12,789 nucleotides of DNA, from NCBI GenBank assembly GCA_023441145.1, contig JAEZQN010000114.1:1-12789 (forward strand), in the 5' to 3' direction. The position numbers were made by a program, and so were the translations under genes. Below are positions 6,678 to 12,789 of the stretch, piece after piece (position 1 is the first letter of the stretch; every line of letters begins with the position of its first letter). A model generated the notes under the pieces. The model saw only the letters and a program-made list of their open reading frames with translations. It was not told where the DNA came from and did no database searches. Origin of the DNA: Bacillota bacterium. Lineage in GTDB: Bacteria > Bacillota > Clostridia > Lachnospirales > Lachnospiraceae.

Positions 6678-7526
6678 ATGATAGAGTTAGAGAAGGTATC
6701 GTTTAGTTATACCAAGGAACCATTTATAGAAGACATTACCTTTCAGGTAGGATACGGAGAGGTATTTGGATTCCTTGGCCCATCTGGAGCGGGAAAGAGT
6801 ACGTTACAAAAGATACTGATTGGAATGTTAACCAATTACAAGGGGAGTGTTAAGGTTCACGGAGTGGAAGTAAAGAAGCATAACAATAGTTTTTATCAAC
6901 AGATCGGTATAGATTTTGAGTTTCCCTCTTTATATGAGAAATTAACTGCTAGGCAGAATCTATCGTTTTTTGCTTCTCTTTATGAAAAGCAAACTCAAAA
7001 TATAGAAGTTCTTTTAGAAAGTGTAGGTCTTACCCAGGATGGGGATAAGAAGGTTTCAGAGTATTCTAAGGGAATGAAAAGCAGACTTAATTTTATTAAA
7101 GCCCTTGTACATAATCCCAATATTATCTTTTTAGACGAACCTACCAGTGGGTTGGATCCTACTAATAGTAGAGTTATGAAGGATATTATTTTAAAGCTTA
7201 AGTCAGAAGGAAAGACGATCATCTTAACAACTCATAACATGGAGGATGCAACAGAGCTATGTGATAGAGTAGCTTTTATCGTAGATGGAAAGATAAAAGC
7301 CATGGATAGCCCTCACAATCTCATCATGAAGAAATCAGCTACCAGTATTGAGTATACCTATCTTCAGCTAGAGAAGGAATGTAAAGGTGGTTGCGAGATT
7401 CAACATACAGGGTCAGATCAACTCTTAATGCAATTAATCAAAGAAAATCGTCTAATTACCATACACTCCAAAGAACAATCTCTAGGAGATGTGTTTATGG
7501 AGGTTACAGGGAGGCGATTATCATGA
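6678..7526 (+). CDS. ABC transporter ATP-binding protein of the TetR-controlled exporter
   Basis: ATPase of 282 residues with Walker A GPSGAGKST (34-42), Walker B IIFLDE (149-154), the D-loop SGLDP and switch histidine H186. Two motifs depart from the textbook form. The signature reads YSKGM (129-133) where LSGGQ is usual, and the Q-loop position reads IDFEFPS, with glutamate (E81) where glutamine is expected. Both look like subfamily traits and not damage, because every other motif is intact and the operon is tidy. The stop overlaps the next start by four bases (ATGA). It is not closely similar by eye to the ATPase at 2334-3236, so the two exporters are not a recent duplication. Substrate unknown; drug or lipid export is common for TetR-linked systems. 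Confidence 0.92.
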   Translation: MIELEKVSFSYTKEPFIEDITFQVGYGEVFGFLGPSGAGKSTLQKILIGMLTNYKGSVKVHGVEVKKHNNSFYQQIGIDFEFPSLYEKLTARQNLSFFASLYEKQTQNIEVLLESVGLTQDGDKKVSEYSKGMKSRLNFIKALVHNPNIIFLDEPTSGLDPTNSRVMKDIILKLKSEGKTIILTTHNMEDATELCDRVAFIVDGKIKAMDSPHNLIMKKSATSIEYTYLQLEKECKGGCEIQHTGSDQLLMQLIKENRLITIHSKEQSLGDVFMEVTGRRLS

Positions 7527-8209
7527 GGCAGGTTAATCTGATTAAGCAGGAATTGCGATTTATTGTAAGATACGGTATTGTTTTGATGTATGTATTCTTT
7601 ATCCTGTTCTATGTGATTTTACTGTCGGTTATACCAGAGGAGATCAAAACTATAACAGGAACGATACTAATTTTTACGGATCCAGCTGCTATGGGCTTGT
7701 TTTTTATGGGTGCTATTGTTTTGCTGGAGAAAAGTCAACGAGTGAACTGTTCTCTTGCAGTTTCACCAATTACCATAAGAGAATACATAGTAGCAAAGAT
7801 TGTGAGCCTAATGATTATGGGAATTTTAATAGGTCTCATTTTAAGTATCGTGTGTGGCAATATGCATTTAATAAGGACAGCAGCTGCCATTGGCTTGTCT
7901 TCTGCAATCTTCTCTTTTTGGGCCCTGATAATTGCTCAAAAAACAGAGTCCCTTAATGAATTTATGATAGGAACCATTCCTTGTGAAATCATTATATGTT
8001 CCCCTGCCATTTTGTACTTATTTGGAGTGATAAGACACGATTTATGGATGCTTCATCCAGGAGTAGCTGCTATTCGGTTGTTGGAAGGTACAAAAGAGCA
8101 TGAGATGTTATGCCTTTTGGCCTTAATGTTTTGGGTTATGGTGTCTTATATCTTTTCTTATAAGTCCACTACTGTATATTTTAAAAAGATGGGTGGTGGG
8201 AAACTATGA
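7523..8209 (+). CDS. ABC transporter permease, first subunit
   Basis: Membrane protein of 228 residues with about six hydrophobic segments (around 16-36, 45-68, 90-111, 118-138, 152-170, 195-213). The frame is open further upstream, but the ATG at 7523 overlaps the ATPase stop in an ATGA junction, follows GGGAGGCGA, and gives a clean N-terminus of charged residues followed by a helix; earlier starts would overlap the ATPase gene by over 100 bases. It is presumably one half of the pore of an ABC-2-like exporter, with the next gene as the other half. It overlaps that gene by four bases. No sharper family call is possible. Confidence 0.85.
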   Translation: MRQVNLIKQELRFIVRYGIVLMYVFFILFYVILLSVIPEEIKTITGTILIFTDPAAMGLFFMGAIVLLEKSQRVNCSLAVSPITIREYIVAKIVSLMIMGILIGLILSIVCGNMHLIRTAAAIGLSSAIFSFWALIIAQKTESLNEFMIGTIPCEIIICSPAILYLFGVIRHDLWMLHPGVAAIRLLEGTKEHEMLCLLALMFWVMVSYIFSYKSTTVYFKKMGGGKL

Positions 8210-8919
8210 TGCCAGTAATGAAAGCATTTAGACAATTTCTAAGAAGTGAATGGGAAGATTTTATGGTAGTCGCCTGTATCGTGGGTCCTATCTTTATGGG
8301 GGTAGCATTTTGCATTGGAATACCGATTTTGGAGTCATATCTTTGTGATTGGTTTCATCAGGAAGGTATTCTTACTCCATACTATCGATTCTTTGATTTG
8401 TTGCTTTTGATGATGACTCCACTTTTAGTATCCTTTGCTGGGGTAATGGTGATGCTTGAAGAAATTGATAATACCACGGCCAAGTATTTGTGTGTCACTC
8501 CACTAGGCCCTAAGGGGTATTTACTTTCTCGTTTAGGTATCCCTACTCTAATTTCAGTACTTTATGACGGTATCTTAATTATGCTTTGTGGTATATCAGA
8601 TATGGACATTATCACAAAAATTATTGTAATCATACAGTCAGGGATTATAAGCATCGTAGTGTCTATCATGGTTGTAGGATTTGCTAAAAATAAAGTAGAA
8701 GGAATGGCATTAATGAAGCTTAGTGGTTTGTTAATAGCAGCAGTATTATTACCTTTCTTTGTAGATAGCTACATGGTTTTTCTTGCGGGAGTATTCCCAA
8801 GCTTTTGGATAGGTTATTTTGTTCGTTATGTACATTATCCTTCTTCACTAATCTTTTTAGTGGTAAGTGTGATTTGGATTTTAGGATTATTTAAGAGATT
8901 TCAAAAGAAGTTGTCATAA
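8206..8919 (+). CDS. ABC transporter permease, second subunit
   Basis: Membrane protein of 237 residues with about six membrane segments and no large soluble domain. It begins MMPVMKAFRQFLRSEWEDF, and the ATG at 8206 overlaps the preceding stop (ATGA); the second ATG at 8209 is the alternative. GGTGGGAA upstream is a weak ribosome binding site, so translation probably relies on coupling. The motif around EEIDNTTAKYLCVTPLG, a charged loop entering a P-L-G turn, is like the coupling segment of ABC-2 permeases (compare the SLAVSPI segment in its partner). It is the last gene of the TetR operon and is followed by a strong terminator. Confidence 0.83.
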   Translation: MMPVMKAFRQFLRSEWEDFMVVACIVGPIFMGVAFCIGIPILESYLCDWFHQEGILTPYYRFFDLLLLMMTPLLVSFAGVMVMLEEIDNTTAKYLCVTPLGPKGYLLSRLGIPTLISVLYDGILIMLCGISDMDIITKIIVIIQSGIISIVVSIMVVGFAKNKVEGMALMKLSGLLIAAVLLPFFVDSYMVFLAGVFPSFWIGYFVRYVHYPSSLIFLVVSVIWILGLFKRFQKKLS

Positions 8920-8954
8920 AGAAGAAAGAGTATTGCCACGAATTTTCCTATAAC

Positions 8955-8988
8955 AAAAAAAATGGTTATCAAAGATAACCATTTTTTT
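8955..8988. terminator. Bidirectional terminator between the exporter operon and tRNA-Trp
   Basis: A perfect 15-base hairpin: A-rich stem ending AATGGTTATC (to 8970), loop AAA (8971-8973), then GATAACCATTTTTTT (8974-8988). The T-run serves the plus-strand exporter operon, and the matching A-run (8955-8962) gives a T-run on the minus strand for the convergent tRNA gene. Confidence 0.93.
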
Positions 8989-8990
8989 GA

Positions 8991-9061
8991 CAGGGGTGGA
9001 AGGAATCGAACCATCCTCTGGAGTTTTGGAGACTCTTATTCTACCGATGAACTACACCCCT
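8991..9061 (-). tRNA. tRNA-Trp (anticodon CCA)
   Basis: The minus strand folds into a 71-nt tRNA. The acceptor stem AGGGGTG (9055-9061) pairs with CACCCCT (8992-8998) with discriminator G at 8991. The D-arm is GTTC-ATCGGTA-GAAT, the anticodon loop CTCCAAA gives anticodon CCA (tryptophan), and the T-loop is TTCGATT. The 3' CCA is not encoded. Two stem positions do not pair canonically: A27 with C43 at the top of the anticodon stem, and U51 with U63 in the T-stem. The strong promoter and terminator argue that it is functional all the same. Confidence 0.93.
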
Positions 9062-9093
9062 ATGAGATGAATGCCTTTCGACATTGCTTTTAT

Positions 9094-9122
9094 AGTATAT
9101 ACTGAATTGTTTGAATTGTCAA
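9094..9122 (-). promoter_or_regulatory. Consensus promoter of tRNA-Trp
   Basis: On the minus strand, TTGACA (9117-9122) and TATACT (9094-9099) are separated by exactly 17 bases, about 30 bases before the tRNA 5' end. This is a near-perfect housekeeping promoter, as expected for a stable RNA gene. Confidence 0.9.
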
Positions 9123-9210
9123 TATAATTTGTGTATTTTATGTATATTTTTTGTTGAGTTATGGTATATCAACGTTTCCTTAGGGAAAAAGCCAGCTTGC
9201 TTTTCTTCTG

Positions 9211-9239
9211 TTGACATAAAAGTTTGATAATGGTAATAT
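9211..9239 (+). promoter_or_regulatory. Promoter of the T-box/ilvBN transcript
   Basis: TTGACA (9211-9216), a 17-base spacer and TAATAT (9234-9239) predict transcription starting near 9246, about 350 bases before ilvB, which matches the length of the T-box leader. It is divergent from the tRNA-Trp promoter, with about 88 bases between the two -35 boxes. The short GC-poor stretch between them includes a small AAAAAGC/GCTTTT hairpin (about 9185-9204) of uncertain meaning. Confidence 0.8.
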
Positions 9240-9279
9240 AATGACAATAATAAAATTACTTTACTACATAGTCAACTTC

Positions 9280-9558
9280 ATAGGGAAATGCGAAGACAGG
9301 GAGGAGTACATACTAACCGAGTATTCAGAGAGAAGACGTTTGGTGCGAGTCTTTACTTAGGCAGTGTGGAAGTAGCCCTTGAGCAGTGAACAAAACGAGA
9401 GCAATCTTTAGTAGATTTCAACGGAACGTTCCACCGTTATCAGGAATACAGTATAGATCTTTGTCTGTACTGGGTAAGTGCAGAAGAAATTCTGAATTTA
9501 GGTGGTACCACGGATGTTTTATTCGCCCTAAGCTAGTAACATAGCTTAGGGCTTTTTT
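9280..9558 (+). promoter_or_regulatory. T-box riboswitch, predicted valine (GUA) specifier
   Basis: The leader has the T-box parts in order. Stem I contains AGTA (9305-9308) opposite GAA (9369-9371), the loop-E pairing of the specifier loop, closed above by CATACT/AGTGTG and below by GGG/CCC. The AG-bulge CAGAGAG lies at 9326-9332. A stem III-like AACGG/CCGTT hairpin lies near 9420-9437. The T-box core AGGTGGTACCACGG (9500-9513) carries the UGGU bulge (9503-9506) that pairs with a tRNA ACCA end. The codon directly after GAA is GTA (9372-9374), predicting tRNA-Val(UAC) as the ligand. TTAGG (9498-9502) can pair with CCTAA (9527-9531) to form the antiterminator. Uncharged tRNA-Val would thus permit transcription into ilvBN. 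Confidence 0.92.
9525..9558 (+). terminator. Regulated terminator of the T-box
   Basis: An 11-base stem, GCCCTAAGCTA (9525-9535) with TAGCTTAGGGC (9542-9552), and six T residues (9553-9558). Its left arm includes the CCTAA needed by the antiterminator, so the two folds exclude each other. Confidence 0.93.
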
Positions 9559-9593
9559 ATTAAATAGGACATAGCTTTATACGATACAAAGAA

Positions 9594-9600
9594 GTGGAGG
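9594..9600 (+). promoter_or_regulatory. Ribosome binding site that fixes the ilvB start
   Basis: GTGGAGG lies eight bases before the ATG at 9609. The in-frame GTG at 9594 is part of this site, so it is very unlikely to be the start codon even though the frame is open from it. Confidence 0.85.
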
Positions 9601-9608
9601 TAAATGGA

Positions 9609-11333
9609 ATGGAAATAAAGGGAGCAGAGCTTTTTGTAAAAGCATTAAAAGAAGAGAATGTGGATATCCTATTTGGCTATCCAGGAGGTACGGCAATCGA
9701 TTTATTTGATGCTCTATATGGGCAAGAGGACATTGAGGTAGTCCTTCCACGTCATGAACAGGGACTCATACATGCGGCAGATGGATATGCCAGATCAACA
9801 GGTAAGGTAGGAGTTTGTCTAGTAACCAGTGGCCCAGGAGCTACTAACCTAGTTACTGGAATAGCAACAGCGAATTATGATAGTGTTCCTCTCGTTTGCT
9901 TCACAGGTCAGGTACCTACTAGTTTAATTGGAAATGATGCTTTTCAAGAGGTGGATATTGTAGGTGTGGTACGTAATATCTGTAAGTATGCAATTACTGT
10001 ACGAGAGCGCAAAGATTTAGGGCGAATCATCAAGGAAGCCTTTTACATAGCTAGAACAGGAAAGCCTGGACCTGTTTTGGTAGACATTCCAAAAGATATT
10101 CAACAAGGCTATGGTTCTGACGAGTATCCAAAGGAAGTAAACATAAGAGGGTATAAGCCCAACACTGGAGTTCATGTTGGACAATTAAAGAAAGCAGTAG
10201 CTGTATTACAAGCTGCGGAAAAACCTGTATTTCTAATAGGTGGAGGAGTTAATATCTCAAAAGCCCAAGAGGAAATGAGGAAGCTAGCAGAACTTACAGG
10301 TGTTCCTGTAATTACTACGATTATGGGGAAAGGCGCAATCAATACTAATCACCCTTTGTATATTGGAAACATTGGAATACATGGAAGCTATGCTGCCAAC
10401 CATGCCATTAGTGAGTGTGATGTCTTATTTTCCATTGGTACGAGATTTAATGACCGTATCACTGGTAAAATAAGTGAGTTTGCAAAAAATGCCACTATTA
10501 TACATATCGATATAGATTCTGCTTCGATATCCAGAAATATTGTAGTAGATATCCCAATTGTTTCAGATGCCAAGATTGCTATTACAAAGCTTTTAGAAAT
10601 GTGTAAGCCTGTAAAGACAAAGCAATGGATTGACAAGGTTATGGCGTGGAAGAAGGACTATCCTATTACTATGAAAGCATATGAAGGGCTTACAGCAGAG
10701 AAAATTATTCGTAAAATCAATGAATTGTTTTCTGACCTCATTGTTGTAACAGATGTTGGCCAGAATCAACTTTGGACCACGCAGTACCTAGAACTTAATG
10801 AGAATAAGCAGCTTCTTACCTCTGGAGGACTTGGAACCATGGGTTATGGTCTGCCAGCAGCCATCGGTGCACAGTTTGGTAATCCAGATAAGGATATCAT
10901 CTGTATCTCAGGGGATGGTGGCGCCCAGATGAATATACAAGAGCTTGCTACAGCTGTAGTAAATGAGATTCCAGTTATTTTCTGTATCTTTAACAATGGA
11001 TATCTTGGTAATGTTCGTCAATGGCAAGAGATGTTCTATAACAATCGTTACTCTAGTACATGTCTCAGATTTAGAAAACGTTGTTATAGAGATTGTAAGA
11101 ATCCAGATAAGTATTGTCCAAAATATACTCCAGACTTTATTAAGTTGGCAGAGAGCTATGATGCAAAAAGCATCCGTGTTACCGAGGAGAACCAGATAGA
11201 GGAAGCTTTACTTTTAGCTAAGGCAAATAAGGAAGGTCCTACGGTAATTGAGTTTATTATTGAAAGAGAAGCGAACGTGCTTCCAATTGTACCTGGTGGA
11301 AAAGCATTAACTGAGATGGTAATGGAATATTAA
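9609..11333 (+). CDS. ilvB: Acetohydroxyacid synthase, large catalytic subunit
   Basis: Thiamine diphosphate enzyme joining two pyruvates (or pyruvate and 2-oxobutyrate) in the first common step of valine, leucine and isoleucine synthesis. The 574 residues from the ATG match the usual length. The N-terminal domain carries GYPGGTAIDLFDAL and the catalytic glutamate of RHEQG (E50). The middle domain spans about 185-325. The C-terminal domain has the metal/TPP motif GDGGAQM (435-441) ending in the asparagine pair of FNNGYLGNVRQWQ (462-463). Between NNRYSST and YTPDF is an extra segment of about 20 residues with four cysteines (C485, C492, C496, C503), absent from enterobacterial enzymes as I remember them. 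It is preceded by the T-box and followed 12 bases later by the small subunit gene. Biosynthetic AHAS is preferred over catabolic acetolactate synthase because of ilvN and the T-box. Confidence 0.96.
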   Translation: MEIKGAELFVKALKEENVDILFGYPGGTAIDLFDALYGQEDIEVVLPRHEQGLIHAADGYARSTGKVGVCLVTSGPGATNLVTGIATANYDSVPLVCFTGQVPTSLIGNDAFQEVDIVGVVRNICKYAITVRERKDLGRIIKEAFYIARTGKPGPVLVDIPKDIQQGYGSDEYPKEVNIRGYKPNTGVHVGQLKKAVAVLQAAEKPVFLIGGGVNISKAQEEMRKLAELTGVPVITTIMGKGAINTNHPLYIGNIGIHGSYAANHAISECDVLFSIGTRFNDRITGKISEFAKNATIIHIDIDSASISRNIVVDIPIVSDAKIAITKLLEMCKPVKTKQWIDKVMAWKKDYPITMKAYEGLTAEKIIRKINELFSDLIVVTDVGQNQLWTTQYLELNENKQLLTSGGLGTMGYGLPAAIGAQFGNPDKDIICISGDGGAQMNIQELATAVVNEIPVIFCIFNNGYLGNVRQWQEMFYNNRYSSTCLRFRKRCYRDCKNPDKYCPKYTPDFIKLAESYDAKSIRVTEENQIEEALLLAKANKEGPTVIEFIIEREANVLPIVPGGKALTEMVMEY

Positions 11334-11345
11334 GGAGGAGCAGAC

Positions 11346-11846
11346 ATGAAGAAAAGATGGATATCACTATATGTAGAAAATGACATCGGTGTTTTAGCTA
11401 GAATCAGTGGTTTGTTCTCCAGTAAATCCTATAATGTAAATAGTCTTACTGTAGGTGAGACAGAGGATAAGACGATTTCTAGAATGACCATTAGCTTAAC
11501 AAGTGATGATATGACCTTTGAACAGATTAAGAAGCAGCTTAACCGTTGTGTGGAGGTAATTAAGGTTGTAGATTTTACCAATATGGCTACTCATATGAAG
11601 GAAATCTTATTTGTAAAGGTAAGTAATTGCTCCAAGGCAGACAAGGCGGAAGCCTTTCGTATCGCTCAAGTGTTTAATGTTGAAATTGTAGACTATAATA
11701 AAGATAGTCTCTTAATAGAATGTGTACAGACAGAGGATAGGAACAACCAGTTGACTGATTTGTTAGCAGATACTTTTCTTAATCGTATCGAAGTTGTACG
11801 AGGTGGAAGTGTGGCAATTGAGGCAATCAGTATATCTGAACGCTAA
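11346..11846 (+). CDS. ilvN: Acetohydroxyacid synthase, small regulatory subunit
   Basis: Regulatory partner of the large subunit; it raises activity and confers feedback inhibition, usually by valine. Its 166 residues are the normal length for the Bacillus/Clostridium type (also called IlvH). The N-terminal ACT domain (about 4-76) begins WISLYVENDIGVLARISGLF and includes the family's Y-N-x-x-S-L-T-V-G turn (about 29-37). The C-terminal domain (about 85-160) carries the KADKAEAFRIAQVFN-like helix and the RIEVVRGGSVAI end. GGAGGAG lies before the ATG. It is co-transcribed with ilvB under the T-box. Confidence 0.95.
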   Translation: MKKRWISLYVENDIGVLARISGLFSSKSYNVNSLTVGETEDKTISRMTISLTSDDMTFEQIKKQLNRCVEVIKVVDFTNMATHMKEILFVKVSNCSKADKAEAFRIAQVFNVEIVDYNKDSLLIECVQTEDRNNQLTDLLADTFLNRIEVVRGGSVAIEAISISER

Positions 11847-11857
11847 GGGGGATTAAG

Positions 11858-12640
11858 ATGATTTTTTATTTTACAGGAACAGGTAACTCATACCACGTTG
11901 CAAAAGAAATGGCTTTAATTACAAAGGAAAAGTTAGTAAACATGGGAAGCCCCATGGAATTTAAAAAAGATGAATATGAGTTGCAACCTGGTGAGAGAAT
12001 AGGTTTTGTGTTTCCTGTATATTACTGGGGTATGCCAACTGTGGTAGAGGAATTCATAAATAAGCTATCCCTAATACAAACGAAGGATCATTATGTCTAT
12101 GCAATTTTGACCTGTGGTGCTACGGTGGGAACCACCATTAATCAATTAAATAGACGTCTAAAAAAGAAGAAACTTAAGTTAAACAGTGGCTATTCCGTTG
12201 TTTGTCCAGATAATTATGTTATTTTATATGATGTAGTGGGTAAAGAGGAGCGAAAGAGACAGCTTAAAGACATGGATTTGGCTCTTAACAAAGTGAAGAA
12301 GGATGTTGAGAACAGAATTAGTGATGTCTTTATTGTAAAAAGAGGGGCAGCCCCACATCTACTCTCTAGCGTACTTCATTTTTACTACAAAAGGAATCGT
12401 AGAACATCTCGCTTTTATGCCACAGAGGCCTGTGTGAATTGTGGTCTATGTGAGAAAATCTGCCCGGTTAACAGTATAACCTTAAGTGATGGAATGCCTC
12501 AGTGGGGAAAAGAATGTACCCAATGCCTAGGTTGTATCAATAGATGCCCGACTAAAGCCATTCAATATGGCAAAAAGACAGAAAAAAGAGGTCGTTATAT
12601 CCATCCCGACTTATTACCTAAAAAGGATACGAAAGAGTAG
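11858..12640 (+). CDS. EFR1-type flavodoxin/ferredoxin fusion protein
   Basis: Predicted cytoplasmic electron carrier of 260 residues. The N-terminal flavodoxin-like half begins with the FMN phosphate loop FTGTGNSYHVA (5-15) and continues with FPVYYWGMP (52-60) and an ILTCGATVGTT strand-loop. The C-terminal part carries two complete [4Fe-4S] motifs: C192, C195, C198, C202 and C220, C223, C226, C230, each followed by proline. This arrangement matches the widespread clostridial EFR1 ferrodoxin family, whose partners are mostly unknown. It starts 11 bases after the ilvN stop behind AAGGGGGAT, so it probably lies in the same transcript; a role in supplying electrons to a branched-chain pathway step such as IlvD is speculation. 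Confidence 0.88.
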   Translation: MIFYFTGTGNSYHVAKEMALITKEKLVNMGSPMEFKKDEYELQPGERIGFVFPVYYWGMPTVVEEFINKLSLIQTKDHYVYAILTCGATVGTTINQLNRRLKKKKLKLNSGYSVVCPDNYVILYDVVGKEERKRQLKDMDLALNKVKKDVENRISDVFIVKRGAAPHLLSSVLHFYYKRNRRTSRFYATEACVNCGLCEKICPVNSITLSDGMPQWGKECTQCLGCINRCPTKAIQYGKKTEKRGRYIHPDLLPKKDTKE

Positions 12641-12654
12641 TAAAGGAGTTCGTC

Positions 12655-12789
12655 ATGTGGAAATTGAAAAGGTATTTAAAAGGGTATGAAAAGGAAAGCA
12701 TTATCGGTCCTCTATTTAAACTTTTAGAAGCCTGCTTTGAACTGATTGTGCCACTTGTAATGGCAAGTATTATTGACGTTGGAATTAAA
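12655..12789 (+). CDS. ABC exporter with fused membrane and ATPase domains, N-terminal part (cut by window edge)
   Basis: Only 45 codons are present, beginning MWKLKRYLKGYEKESIIGPL, with a first membrane helix containing ELIVPLVMASIIDVGI. This start is characteristic of clostridial type IV (MsbA/LmrA-like) exporters, where the first helix ends in IID.GI. TAAAGGAG precedes the ATG, and the gene begins 14 bases after the ferredoxin gene, so it may be co-transcribed. These exporters commonly occur as tandem heterodimer genes; the rest lies outside the window. The family call comes from the short N-terminus only. Confidence 0.7.
   Translation, partial: MWKLKRYLKGYEKESIIGPLFKLLEACFELIVPLVMASIIDVGIK

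Noticed and set aside
7391..7522. 44-residue N-terminal extension of the first TetR-operon permease
   Set aside because: It lies wholly within the ATPase gene in another frame; the ATGA junction at 7523 gives a normal start.
9367..9369. TGG next to the T-box GAA, suggesting a tryptophan specifier because tRNA-Trp is adjacent
   Set aside because: The TG of this triplet pairs in the stem CATACT/AGTGTG and its last G belongs to the loop-E GAA; the specifier lies after GAA, and the downstream genes are branched-chain, not tryptophan, genes.
9594..9608. GTG start for ilvB, five codons earlier
   Set aside because: The GTG is inside the ribosome binding site GTGGAGG, which is correctly spaced for the ATG at 9609.

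Overview
The window looks like a chromosomal segment from a low-GC Clostridia, most likely a member of the Lachnospiraceae. The evidence is AT-rich DNA with strong GGAGG ribosome binding sites, a T-box leader in front of ilvB, a flavodoxin/ferredoxin fusion of the clostridial EFR1 type, and a cysteine-bearing insertion in IlvB that I associate from memory with Lachnospiraceae. No gene here fixes the species.

Three blocks can be seen. The left block (1 to about 6000) looks like acquired, partly decayed DNA. It opens with a frameshifted arsenate reductase remnant on the minus strand (67-318). Next comes an intact five-gene run on the plus strand: an OmpR-type response regulator, a sensor kinase, an ABC ATPase and two ABC-2-type permeases (420-5144). 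It then runs into about 900 bases with no intact gene (5145-6082), which hold short coding fragments, nested inverted repeats, an 18-base direct repeat and two minus-strand terminators with no gene to serve. The regulator/kinase/ABC set reads as a self-regulated exporter or detoxification module; its substrate cannot be read from sequence.

The middle block (6007-8988) is a second, unrelated exporter operon: a TetR-family regulator, an ABC ATPase and two permeases. The genes are coupled by a 1-nt gap and two 4-nt overlaps. A consensus promoter carries a small palindrome over its -35 box, and the block ends in a perfect hairpin terminator shared with a convergent tRNA-Trp gene.

The right block (8991-12789) looks like core genome: tRNA-Trp(CCA) on the minus strand with a consensus promoter, then a plus-strand promoter, a full T-box leader and ilvB-ilvN (acetohydroxyacid synthase, first common step of branched-chain amino acid synthesis). 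An EFR1-type ferredoxin gene and the start of a large ABC exporter gene, cut by the window edge, follow closely. The T-box specifier reads GUA (valine) by structural alignment, so ilvBN is predicted to be switched on when tRNA-Val is uncharged.
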